A DNA stretch of 64,000 bases from Mactra quadrangularis (Eukaryota > Mollusca > Bivalvia > Venerida > Mactridae), in NCBI GenBank assembly GCA_025267735.1, contig CM046299.1, positions 35,912,887 to 35,976,886 of the forward strand, read 5' to 3'. The position numbers and the translations under genes are program-made. The notes beneath the pieces are model-generated. The model worked only from the letters and a program-made list of their open reading frames with translations, did no database searches and had not been told where the DNA came from. Positions 1 to 10,839 of the stretch are shown here, piece by piece (position 1 is the first letter of the stretch; every line of letters begins with the position of its first letter).

Positions 1-1227
1 ATAAATTTACACACAAAAAACAAGTAAACAAGAAAACAATTCCTCCTCTCCGAATTCTTCTAATAAATTGAAGTAAAGATTCTCTTGTCCGCTATCTTTA
101 AACGTTCGCGCTTCAACGGTTCGTTCAATTACGGTGATTGACTAACGTTAAATGTTGACTGAACGCAGGGCTGATAAAGAACTGGGACTGTTTCATAAGA
201 ATCTTACGTAAGGTAGCGAAATTTCCGAAGTAACTACTTACGTTGAACTTACGTTTACGATGAGAGAATTTCAAAGACACACTTGAAACTTAAAATCTTT
301 GCTACAATACGATCTGACTTAAGTCAACGTCAAGTAGTGAAGCCCTCAAATTTTGGTCACATGATTTGTTGTCAACAATACATTATAAACTACAAAACAT
401 CTAAAGAATACAATATGTTCCACAAACTTCAACGAACAATTTCACAAACGGAGATTAGAAGCTCTCGAAGAAAATGCACGAGGGCTATACCGAGCCACCA
501 TACTCTTGATTTTTCAATACACGGCCAATTTAAACAAAGGTGGTATGACACAATAAATGGTAATCTGCTAACAAAACATCGACCAATTTAAGACGGAACC
601 GATGGATGTCAAAATAAAGTAATTAGGCACAAAAAAGTTTCCACGTGGCGTCAAATAAATACCTTAAAACAATAAATCATCAAATCTACAGACATATATA
701 GTAATAACTTCATAAAAAATAAACCATTCTTAAGACATTTCATCGAAATCTTGCAATCTTTAGATAAAAGTTCAGTTCGCGTATGTACACACGTTTTTGT
801 GATTAGCCCCTCACTTTCGCAAAGATGTGTAATAAATAAGTTTTTAATACACACAAAATGGACGCCAAAATTTTGATTACAGAGCCCACTTATTTGTTTG
901 TTCATATATGTAAATTCAGTCACAGATATAGAAAATGTAAGCCTCAGTGCATCTAGAGTAATATTAGTGCATTCAATATCTGCATATGTATTCTGAATTT
1001 GTTCGCTAGAATAAAAGGAAACTTGCACAGAAAATAACGTATTTATTTCTGTATTCACAGGTGATGTGAAGTACCTACGATAACATTGCCTGGTCCAAAA
1101 GATTTCAGGCAAGAGGGATAATTAAACAATATGATATTTTTAGCACTGCATTCACCCTAACCAACTTTTTGAGGACCGGTACTTAAAGGTACCTTTCTGT
1201 AATTTCAACTATTACATAGTCCTTAAA
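1..1227. repeat. Dispersed repeat, copy 1 (partner at 22490-24026)
   Basis: This stretch aligns in direct orientation with 22490-24026, apart from a 308-bp insertion in the second copy. Shared landmarks are CCTCCTCTC near 40, CACGAGGGCTATACCGAGCC near 477 and GGTACTTAAAGGTAC near 1178. Similarity ends around 1227, where the flanks diverge; the left edge may lie outside the window. Both copies hold a 153-codon open frame on the minus strand (651-1112 here), but the two frames differ at many non-conservative positions, match no family I know, and I do not call them a gene. It may be a non-autonomous element or an old segmental duplication. Confidence 0.8.
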
Positions 1228-1756
1228 TCTCTTCGGAAATATGTACAGAACTTAGGATTTATTCGAAAGAAATGAAAATGAATATGTTGTATTCATTCAT
1301 GTAATGATTTAATAGCGACGTTAACCACCTACAATACTTCCAATTCTGGCTCATTGACATACAATATTACTACCTAACTAAATATAATCAAGAATAAGTA
1401 AACATGTAAGATAATACTGTCCATAAATATTTCCAACATGTTAAGGCGTAAAATTGCGTAATTTACCGAAAATGAGAAGATGGCATTGAATATATCAGCT
1501 TGAATAAAAATTAAACAATACAATGAATCAAGAAACTTATTCATGCATTTATTGTTAATTAACAAATATTATTTACCGTCGCGGATGCTAAAATATATAA
1601 TCAAATCACGCTAGTCATCTGTTAATTAACAGTTTCAAATTCACTAAATGCTCGTAAGAGAAAAAGATGCACTCGAAACAAATTCGTTTGTAAAAATGTA
1701 GTCCATGACCAATTTATGTACACGTGTAACTAATCACTTGAATCGTTGTGTAAGTC
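1228..1756. other. AT-rich spacer, nothing recognised
   Basis: I see no coding similarity, inverted repeat or tandem repeat here. A 63-codon minus frame at 1374-1565 is low-complexity and unsupported. Confidence 0.5.
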
Positions 1757-1909
1757 GGATATTAACCTCGTGCTACGGATTTTCTGTGTTAAAACAACCT
1801 GGCCTTGGACTTCTCAAAATCCTCAAACGCTTCGCGTTTTCGGATTTTCACGAGAAGTCCGCGGCCAGGTTGTTCTAACTCAGAAAACCCTCGCACTCAG
1901 TTAATATCC
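1757..1909. repeat. Foldback hairpin repeat
   Basis: The two halves are imperfect reverse complements. GGATATTAAC at 1757 pairs with the GTTAATATCC ending at 1909, and ACAACCTGGCC near 1793 pairs with GGCCAGGTTGT near 1863. The turn lies around the CGCTTCGCG near 1829. This is a MITE-like foldback with stems of about 70 bp, one of several long hairpins in the window whose turns are rich in GCC and CGAAG. Confidence 0.8.
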
Positions 1910-2015
1910 TTTACATAATACACGGGTATATTATCCATCATCAAATCTAACGGTATTTTTTAACATGATAGTTTTACTTCTAGTACGGTCACACTTGAGT
2001 GCACAGCATCAGTAA

Positions 2016-2597
2016 GGGTCCATTCCAATCATGCGCTCGGAGTGCTCCGAGTACTCCTATGTGCAAAGGAACGACAAAAGAGTGCGCTCCGAGTGTGCTC
2101 CATCCGCTCCAAAAATATAGGTGGTGCAGAGAGAGTAGTTGTTGTTGTAGTTATGGCGGTATGAGGCGGTTAGTGAAATAATGCTGTATATTTTTTAAGG
2201 TTATGGAGCAATTTTGACAGGGTTAAGCTTAAATGTCAATCAAATCAGTAATATGTTACTTTAAACTTTTTATAGTATTTTGGTGTGTATACTTAAACAG
2301 TTTTACGCTTTACCATGGCAACAGTCAACGCTCTATGGTACGAAAAGGCCAAACATTATTTTGAAAAACGTCAATATCAACACTATAATTCAACATACAA
2401 GACTGATACAAAAGTAGCTAGCAAAGGCATTATATCATCAACCGAGGCTTCGTCCTCGCTATCTGTCTCCAATAGTGCGAGTTGTTGACAGATGGTCGCC
2501 ATGTTGGTTTTTCTAATTCCGATCTCGTTCTGGAGCAGACACGTTCCATTCAGCTACTCCACTCCGAGCACTCGGAGTGTATGGTTGGAATGGACCC
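2016..2597. mobile_element. PIF/Harbinger-like non-autonomous element with TAA target duplication
   Basis: The element begins GGGTCCATTCCAATCAT and ends as its reverse complement, ATGGTTGGAATGGACCC. It is flanked on both sides by TAA (2013-2015 and 2598-2600). A 3-bp TWA target duplication is typical of PIF/Harbinger. The inverted ends run on imperfectly through a CTCGGAGTGCTC motif, itself a small palindrome. At 582 bp with no transposase it is non-autonomous. The 60-codon frame at 1999-2181 crosses the boundary and is spurious. Confidence 0.8.
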
Positions 2598-2600
2598 TAA

Positions 2601-3257
2601 GTCATATTAACTGAGTTTCGTGAATTTCATCTGCTTGCTTGTGTCTACATAAACAAAGTTTGTCGAGTACTCTAGAGACCGGTTGACATTATATCACTAT
2701 TTATAAATTGGTTTTTATTTGTTTGGGTCGTCAGACCAAACAAATAATGGTAGCGAAATTTCAGACCCGAATGCTGTTAATTGCAAATTCCGAAAGTAGT
2801 CCGCTTTTTGAAGCGGTTACTTCCCTTTACATGGACATTAACACCGAAAAATTCAGGGGAGATCACTGCGTGAAGATTGTCAAATGGACTGGTCCCCTGC
2901 GAACCATAATAGGACAGGGAACCAGATTAATTGTCAAATAACAGGCGCATTAATTTTCAAACCTGCTCAGGAAAGAAAACATAGTTCCCGATGTCGAAGA
3001 TTTCTAATATTGTGCAAGTCCAACATTTCCGCAAATTACTGGTAATATATTGAAATAATTTTGATTAAACGCACGTCAATTTTGAACTCTTCAATTAAAA
3101 GGCGTTCGTTTATGGGTCAGTTTATATAACAAATTCAATTTGTCACGTGATCAAACCACGCTGAAGAGTCAACAGAACAACCCACGGAGATGAAAGGTTT
3201 GTAAATAAAATTTCATGCAATATTTATTATACATTATCGTTTGTTGGTATTATTTTT
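2601..3257. other. Spacer without recognised gene
   Basis: A 77-codon plus frame (2708-2941) opens without a splice context or recognisable domain. Nothing else stands out. Confidence 0.4.
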
Positions 3258-3417
3258 AAGGAATGATTGTATAGAAACTGACTTTCATCGAAAAATAAAC
3301 GTCACTTTTGGTGATAGCTAATTTGCACAAAGGCCGAAGGCCTTTATGCTGAAATTAGCTATCACCAAAATGACGTTTATTTTTCGATGAAAGTCAGTTT
3401 CTATACATTCATTCCTT
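3258..3417. repeat. Near-perfect hairpin repeat next to element X, copy 1
   Basis: The two arms are nearly perfect inverted repeats of about 70 bp, from AAGGAATGA at 3258 to TCATTCCTT ending at 3417, with a turn at CAAAGGCCGAAGGCCTTT. The same hairpin occurs at 49079-49232 with a slightly different turn. Both copies abut the same end of a larger repeat (X), so the hairpin is either part of that mobile unit or a preferred neighbour of it. Confidence 0.88.
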
Positions 3418-6400
3418 ATAATTACAACCATTTTTTGCGAAATATGCGTTAGAAAAAAGACCTATTTTTTAATGCGTAGAGCCGAATTACGCAATAATGC
3501 GTAATAGTGCGCATTTATTTCCTTCAGTTAACAGGTTTTTAATGCCAACCGTCGGCCATTTTTCTCTTCGATTCGATACAGTTTTTCAGTGTTTTAGGAC
3601 ATAACGGAGCAAAATAATGCATAGATATTAACGTTCATGGATTTTATTTTAAATGAAAGAACACACCAGAGGCTGTACGCTATTGCGAAACTCTTAAAAA
3701 CAATAATTGAACAAGTTTAAAGTTTTGACGTTGAACACGTGTGTTCAGGTCATCATGACATGGGACAAGTTGTAACCTGGATTAGATGTAGGTCAACTCG
3801 TTGAGTCATTTCTGTAAACCCAGTGTAAATGAGCAGTTGTTAAATGTACATTTCTCCGGATTGAATAGCTTTTGAGGCTGTGCAAGGATCCTATATTAGA
3901 TGGATATGTAACGCCCTATCGTTCAACCAGATTTTATCGATTTTCACTGTCGTTTCAAATTCGTCTGCTAATTTATCGTAAAGTGTATTAATTGGGGGAA
4001 AGAGCGGGTTTTTTAAATCCAAAGTGGTGGTAATCGGCGAAAGGTTCAATTAATTGCGCGATCGCGAATGTAAGTTGTCTCTTTATTTGGAATTCTTCCT
4101 GCTCAATTACGACTATTTTTTTTAAAATGTAACAAATTCTTAATAGTAGTTGATCTTTTTGAGTACCGTGAACTCGACAGTTCCGAGTTATTGACAATTC
4201 CGGGTCCCTTTTTTACAATAGTACACAGGTGATCCCTTAATAATGCAATATTTTGATTACATGATAGTTAAGTCATGTAAGACATTTGTCCATTAATATT
4301 GATTTCAAACCCTGTTGAAACCACTCCGGATTAAAGAGACAAGCATCTGTCACGTGACCCGGAATTTGCAAGCACGACCCGTAGCTATCGAGTTTGCAAC
4401 ATGCATTTTTGAAAATTGTAGCAAATTATGAGCAAATAAACACAATTAATTTAGTTAAGCATGCTAATGTGGAAGTATTTGCATGTCAATCTATGCAGGT
4501 TTGATTCTTGTCTGGTTCCCAGTCGTACTTTGGCAGGTAAAGGTACGTCAGGTAAACCATGATCATGTCCGCGCCCATTTACTGAATTAGATATTGGATA
4601 ATTATGTTTTCAAATGAGCATTTCTCACTACACAGACTTAAATCAAGGGATCATTGTATAAGAATTACAGTTAGTACCTTTTTTCAGTTGTTTGGTTTCA
4701 TTTTTACTAAATAAAGTATCCGAAATTCTAACGAGACTAACTCACGTTCTAATTGTGTTCAAGTGAGTCTTGTTCTTGTAAATTGTTCGATAAATGTACG
4801 TGTAATCAAATCAGAAAAATCGAAATCGAATGTCCTGAATAGTATCAAACTCTCCTAAAGTAACTGTCGTCAGCAAATGTTCATACAAAATCAAGAAAAC
4901 GTAATACCTGAATAATAACTGAGGAGACCGCCATAGTTACGGCTTGTCTGACCCGATAACGATAGTAGTAAGGGGCATGTAATACAGACAACTAGTCATT
5001 ATTCTTTAAAACACAATAAACCGATCGCTTTTTGGTTATCAAAATAGCGGATTAGAACACGTTTAATTGAGGATACAACATTAACTGGGTCTATGATAAA
5101 AGTCAATAGTCCAAAAATCGATGTAAAAATCAGCCAGGAAATGGGGTGTTTTAAAGTTGCGTTTTAGGTTTCATCAAGTATATATGCAAGGAAAAGGTTT
5201 ATTGGATACCATTTTTTAATGTATTTTTTCCACGTTAGTAAAACCAAAATGCTGTTCAAACGCGCGTTGAATGTGACAACTGCTAAATAAAATTGTCCGT
5301 AAAGGACTTCAATCCATGAAAATCGTTGTTTTTAACCGAAAATGGCCATATTTGAAGATGAAATTGATTATCTAAGCTAGCTAATTTCGATTTATTAAGT
5401 TACCAAATCCATTCAAACATCACAGATCTATCGACAAATCCAACTTTAAAACATATTTAGTGATCATTTCACTCAGAGACTGCGCTACAGTGCAGCCTAC
5501 ATTTTCGATTGGTCGCCATTTCACACATGTGTCGTGCTTGGGTCGATAATTAATGTCTTAGAATAAACATGAAATTTACCAAAATTGGACAATTAAGTCA
5601 TAAACGACCAACTTATTTATGACTGTCGGACATAATTTTCTTAATGAGTAAATAAAACATCTTTCGATGGATTAGTTTAAAGTGGATATCCGTGGATAGA
5701 AATAGCTCGCCTTTTCGTGAAAATGGTGAATGAGACGGAATGGCGCTCTCGCATCGTCTCGCGACGACTGAGAACTTTCGTGACTTTCCTTCCGTTACGA
5801 ATCCATCTTATATAGGATCCATGGGCTGTGTTATTTCATCAAAATGAGAAAGTTTATTACTGAAATTTGGATCACTTGATGATAACTTAAGCAGTCAGTC
5901 CGAGTCAGGAAATTTACATGTCAAGACATTGGATGGAATGACTAGCTATTTCTGTGCTGAGTAAGTGAATGTTTATTATTTACTGAGATCATATTAAAAC
6001 ATGGTTTTTTGGTTTTTATGTTCTCATGTACATTTTAAAACTATCTGTACTTAGGATAGATTCAAATGCTGATCATATTAATCTGGAAGCATTTTCATTC
6101 CGGTCTGATAAAAACCGTTATAATTATTGACCTTGTTCACTACTCAATGTAGAATGCACATGCAAGGATTTGCATGGAGTATAGAATTCACCTGCACTTC
6201 GGATGCTAAATTATAATGACCAGATACACATATTATCCAACGTACATATCATTGTGTTATACATTTATGAATTATTTACAAAATAGATCTTTTTTTTAAA
6301 TATTTATTTGACTTGTTGAAAGCCAACTTGAGTGATTTTGAAATGTATACTGTGACATTCTTCTAAGTTGACCAGCCCAAATACTTATTACTTACTTTAT

Positions 6401-7061
6401 TGTTGACCAATTTAAAATGTGTCGAACTCACAGTATTGAATGATTTATTTATCCTCATTTATTTGTTGTTGTTTTTTATTTTCAGACAAGAAAGTGAAAC
6501 TAGATGCCTCTGAAACCAAAGGATTTAGATCTATATAAATGAATACCAGTCCATTAGGGCATGCACCTCAGATGGGAAATGATATAAAAATCATTTGAAA
6601 AAGAAGACTTATTCGCTAGAAATATAAATAAACTTTTAATGGATTTTAAATGCTGTGTAGGAAGCTTTAGTTAAAACTAAAGATTTGTTTTTAATTCTTC
6701 ATCCAGCATATCATTAACTTCCTGGAACATTACATCTTATGAAATATTGATAAAGAACGATATTAATGCACAAAATGTATTGTACATTATAACTCATTTT
6801 CATTTCTTTTCAATAAAAGTTTATCACACCATTTTTAAGGGTTTTGTGTATCATTTACTTTCCATTGACATTATCGTTATTGACATGTACATCATAGCGT
6901 GGGAACTCGCTAAAAATAGCTTTTGAGTCAAGAAAGTAGTTCGGGCATGACGTCATTCATTCAAAAACTGCTGTTTATACGAAAATAAAAGCACATTTTT
7001 TAGGTCACGTGTTCACTTTTGACCAATCAGATTGTGTTATTTCATTCAGGTTGTAATTATA
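3418..7061 (+). mobile_element. Element X, copy 1, split by a 1.94-kb insertion
   Basis: The ends are inverted: ATAATTACAACC after the hairpin and GGTTGTAATTATA at 7049-7061. The sequence outside the insert at 3883-5823 aligns in reverse orientation with 47446-49078. Without the insert X is about 1.7 kb. Near 5939 a donor-like GTAAGT and near 6481 an acceptor-like TTTTATTTTCAG are kept in both copies, so X may carry a captured or vestigial spliced exon, but I cannot name a product. Subterminal runs such as TGCGCATTTATT and the TGACGTCAT near 6949 are shared too. Superfamily unknown. Confidence 0.75.
3883..5823. mobile_element. hAT-like DNA element inserted in X
   Basis: The left end reads CAAGGATCCTATATTAGATG and the right end is its near reverse complement, CATCTTATATAGGATCCATG. 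GGCTGTG lies directly on both sides (3876-3882 and 5824-5830). The related X copy at 47446-49078 has a single GAGGCTGTGTTATTT at the matching place, so it preserves the empty site. CA-starting ends with a 7-8 bp target duplication suggest hAT, but no transposase is visible in 1941 bp; the 69-codon minus frame at 3988-4197 has no known domain. Confidence 0.8.
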
Positions 7062-7449
7062 TAAACAATAAATGTATGTAAAGTTGATTTCACATAACAA
7101 ACAAGTTTGTGACAATGATAATATTACTTATTTAAAGTTAGAAAAAAACATGTTGACCATATTATATAAGTATATTGTTAAACTTGTTGTAAGATATGTT
7201 GGATATAATAATGTTATTTTTGCATGTTTAGATATAGGATACTTTTTGTATGTTTAGATAAGTTTTAATATATTGAAATGTTACATTATTTTCAGATCAT
7301 TAAAATGTAAATTTATAACCCTGTGTCATTGTTTCTCGAATTTATAAATTATAGCATCTATATTAAATTTATATCTCATTGTTTCCACACAACCTTCACC
7401 TTTCTGATATTCCGAGACCCAAACAAATTCAGCGCCTTCTGTGCTTTGA
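7062..7449. other. AT-rich spacer
   Basis: Low-complexity AT-rich sequence; the 61-codon and 67-codon frames have no recognised domain. Confidence 0.5.
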
Positions 7450-7660
7450 TTAACGTCGGATTCAACACATTTAGGTTATATATACGACGACCAGCTCTTC
7501 CTATTATAGGTTTCCTGGACACTTAATTATCACCAATACTAACTTACCCTACCACGAGGCGAACAACTCATGTATAGGGTATGACCTACCGGGACCGGGC
7601 TCAAACCAGCGATCTCCGGATTCGAAGTCAGACATGCTTACCACTACGCCACGGCCGCGC
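7450..7660 (-). mobile_element. tRNA-headed SINE, copy 1
   Basis: Read on the minus strand it starts with a tRNA-like head containing an A-box-like GGCGTAGTGGTAAGCATG and a B-box-like GGTTTGAGCCC. A body ending near TTGAATCCGACGTTAA follows. The same unit lies at 57289-57510 on the plus strand. The head resembles a tRNA with a possible TCG anticodon, judged by folding by eye. The B box is mutated relative to the other copy, so this one is probably the older. Confidence 0.85.
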
Positions 7661-7707
7661 CTAAATATTGTATCACTCATCATCTTGGAAACAAGTTTGT
7701 AAATATA

Positions 7708-7951
7708 TGGTGGCTGAATTACGCCATGTCGCATTGTCGTCCCGCTAGGCGCCACATGAAAAGCCGAAGATGCGACTAAACAAATTAAGGCAAAAACACG
7801 ACATGGAAAGGTGTCGTACTTATGTAAAGGTTTTGTCGTATAGTATGTTTTCATGTTACACTTTCTCATGCAAAAGCGTGACAAATGATTCAATTGATAA
7901 TCGTGTTTTGTGTAGCGCCACGCGGGACGACTATGTGTAATTCAGCCACCG
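7708..7951. mobile_element. Tc1/mariner-like MITE
   Basis: The ends are inverted: TGGTGGCTGAATTACGCCA at 7708 against GTAATTCAGCCACCG ending at 7951. GTCGTCCCGC near 7738 pairs with GCGGGACGAC near 7922. TA flanks both ends (7706-7707, 7952-7953), consistent with a Tc1/mariner target duplication. At 244 bp it has no coding capacity, and it lies just upstream of a decayed Tc1 transposase, with which it may share ancestry. Confidence 0.7.
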
Positions 7952-7959
7952 TAGTAAAT

Positions 7960-8880
7960 ATGACAAGATTAAGCATTAAAGATCGGGGACGCGCCATTGG
8001 ACTTATACAGGGTGGCGTATCTAAGAAAGAAGTAGCCGTTACGGAGCTCACCATCAACAATTACCAGGTTATGGAGCAAATGTATTCATACAGTAATCAT
8101 TGTTTTCTCCTCTTATTTATCAACACTATTGAGTGTAACGTATCAAACACGTCCTGAGGTACATATGTATCATAAATTTTCTTATCTTCCATGTGGTGTA
8201 GCCAATTTGCCAAGACGTGCTCGAAGTCGTGTTACAACAGTATCTAAAGACAACGTCACCAGGTTGCAACACTTGTGAGACAGACGTGCACCTGCAACTA
8301 CAGCTATAACATTTGTTTTGGCTAACAGACATCGTCAGAAAATGTTAATGTGGCGTAGAGAGTACGTTTACGGATGAATCTCGCTTTACCCTTCAAAATA
8401 CCGATGGACGTTCACGTGTCTACAGTCGTAGAGGATTACGTTACATTACCTCCTGTTTGACAGAAGTTGATCGATTCCGCCGAGGTTCTGTTATGGTGTG
8501 GGATGGGATTGATCGTTCTGGCAAGCGGGGACTCATAGTAATTAATTAAAACTCAAAGTCCAACGCTACCAGGATGAAGAAGTAGCAACGTTGGTCCATA
8601 CGTTAATGGACATCCAGGCCTTATTCTCCAACAAGAACAAGATAACGCCAGACCACATGCTGCCCCGGATTCAACTGAATTTCTCAGGGCAAATAACATT
8701 GAGATTTTAGACTGGCCCTCATTTTCAACAGATTTAAATCCTATTGAACATCTTTGTGACGAGTTAGACAGACGCATACGTCAACGTCTTGTACAGCCTG
8801 TGACGTTACAGGAATTAACTAGAGCATTACACGAGGAATTGACTAACATCCAACATCTTATTGGGTCTATGAGGCGCTAG
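7960..8880 (+). pseudogene. Tc1-like transposase pseudogene
   Basis: Tc1-type transposases carry N-terminal helix-turn-helix domains and a DD34E catalytic core. Here the start gives MTRLSIKDRGRAIGLIQGG, the usual N-terminal opening of the family. Further on, in shifted frames, come the first catalytic aspartate context (TDESRFTL near 8374), the second (DNARPHAA near 8643) and the segment with the glutamate (DLNPIEHL near 8738, followed by DELDRRIRQR). The reading frame changes several times and has stops, for example after YVYG near 8370, so the copy is dead. Length is close to the roughly 340 residues of the family. The final stop is at 8878-8880. Confidence 0.88.
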
Positions 8881-9337
8881 TGTTTGGCACTGGTGATTTC
8901 AAATGGGGCTCACACACTAACATAACTTTAACATGTTAACTTTATTTCTCCACTTAGGCGTTTAATTTTGTGAAAAGTTTTGTTTATGAAATCGTAACAT
9001 ATTGTTTTGCTATTGAATACTCACGACAAATGGTTGTTCTGTCAATGATGTCAATCGGTTGGAAAATACACAATCGATTAATCGGAGAAATTGGTTGGGC
9101 TCAACCGACCGACTTTTCGATTATAATCGGTTGGATGCCAAAATTTATATAGCTAAATTCTGGTCATTGTCTTACATAGCCATGCAAAATATTCATCTAC
9201 TTCAATGCTTTAGATGTTGTTTATCATTATTTACTAAATGATATGGCACCAGTTTACTCATCTGAGTGAAGAAACAACACAAAATAAACTGGGGTTTTTG
9301 TATCAATGGATTGTCGCAGAAGGATATCATCATGCTT
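8881..9337. other. Spacer without recognised gene
   Basis: A GATTAATCGG / CCGATTATAATCGG patch near 9074-9130 forms weak inverted motifs. No domain or repeat family identified. Confidence 0.4.
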
Positions 9338-10150
9338 TATTTGTTTGTTTGTTTGTGTTTTACGGCGCACCAACAAAAAAAGTCATATCGCGCAGAAAAC
9401 AATCAATGATACTATCAATTCAAACGATATTAATGATGTCATGCTCTATATTTCATTATATACATTTATATCCTTCAAAAAGTTAAGAATCGCATAATGA
9501 TGGTACAGACTCAAAAAGTTCTTTGAGTGAGTTTACCTTAAAATGTTTGTCACGAATGTATTTAAGATCCTGACAGTCAAGGAGAACGTGTTTGACGTTG
9601 AAATGTTCGTCACATGGTATACATTTAGGTGCTTCCTCTCTTTTGAGAAGGTATGAATGTATTAATCTGGTATGACCAATTTTACATCGCGTGATCACTA
9701 TTTGATTTCGGCGATTAGAAAATTTTATTGACGAAGTTGAATCAAGGGTAGGCTTTATGTCATGTAACTTATTAAATATAAGAACATTTGAAGTCACTGC
9801 TTGGTAATTTGATATCTACTGGTTGAAGGTTTAAAGATTCTTTAGCAAAGATGTCTACTTTTTCGTTTCCATGAATACCAATATGACTTGGTATCTAGCA
9901 GAGGTGTACTTTTTTAGATTTCACTATTCATGTAATCTTAATTCAATATTTTTAATAAGTATATTGTCTGAACTACGATTTTTATGGCCAGTAATACAGA
10001 TAGAGAATCTGAGAAAATGGTAAAATTATTATTAATACTGTTTGATATGTATGTTTAAGCAAGATCTATTGCTAAGACTTCGGCGGTAAATATGGATGCC
10101 TGGTCGGGCAGTCGCAAATAATTACCATCAACACAATTGGCCCATGAGCC
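9338..10150 (-). mobile_element. LINE 3' fragment (RNase H / zinc-knuckle end), copy A
   Basis: On the minus strand the frame 9483-9797 encodes the C-terminal end of a non-LTR retrotransposon polyprotein, with CIPCDEHFNVKHVLLDC as the Cys/His knuckle. Upstream (9800-10150) are degraded RNase H regions. The 3' end, at lower coordinates, carries the shared tail TTTACGGCGCACCAACA and a (CAAA)n tract. Homologous fragments lie at 37290-38240, 39723-39985, 39986-40705 and 46364-47385. An I/Jockey-type clade with an RNase H domain is likely. Stops and deletions make it inactive. Confidence 0.85.
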
Positions 10151-10839
10151 ACCACATTCTTGAATAGGTGTTATGAACGTATAAACTTAAAAGAAAGTAC
10201 TTGATATTCAGTAAACACACGCAGATCTTAATGGAGTACACATATGGTTTTTCAAATTGAGAGTATGCTAGTAATGTTGGTTATTTTGGGGAGTGTGCAC
10301 ATCAAGGAGTACATGTATTTACATAAATGAAATGGCTTTTGCAAGTATGCAACTATTCAAGGGCAAGGCATGTTCAAGGGCAAGGCATGACCAGCCGATT
10401 GACCAATTCGGGTCCAACTGGACACCCGTCTACCCTGAATCAGAGGCCAAAGCAGTGTGTTGGGAAGACTGGAGATCCCTGGGTCTCCCTCAACTACCAG
10501 GATCCTCCTTTCCCGGATACGGGACGCTGCCCACGGCAAACGGGCAGTTTTGGTGTTGGCCTTATGCCCATCATGCAGGCACAAATAGCACCTACATAAT
10601 GGGCACATGTTACTCCTCCTCACCACGAAGAATTCCCAAAAGGAGAGGAGGATGGTCTCCTGTCACTTTCCATCATGTAACAAAGGAACCTGCAGGATTT
10701 ATTTTGTAAGTGGTGTTAAACAAGCACAAATTTTGAAAGCTTCGTGTAAATACAAGGCAAAACCTGAAAGTAAAAATGTAAGAAGAAAGAGAAAACTAGA
10801 AGACATATCAGTAAACAATTAAAAAAAAGCAAAACAAGA
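10151..10839. other. GC-richer unclassified segment, possible old exons
   Basis: About 10350-10700 is GC-richer than its surroundings and open in three frames (plus 10293-10709, plus 10327-10599, minus 10357-10626). A donor-like GTAAGT follows at 10707. A 71-codon frame (10607-10822) ends basic. GGGCAAGGCATG is repeated in tandem near 10359-10390. None of the frames matches a family I recognise. It may be a repeat head or an upstream exon of the YqaJ pseudogene, but I cannot support either. Confidence 0.25.

Noticed and set aside
10293..10709. 138-codon gene
   Set aside because: Open in three frames on both strands with no domain; probably GC-rich repeat sequence.
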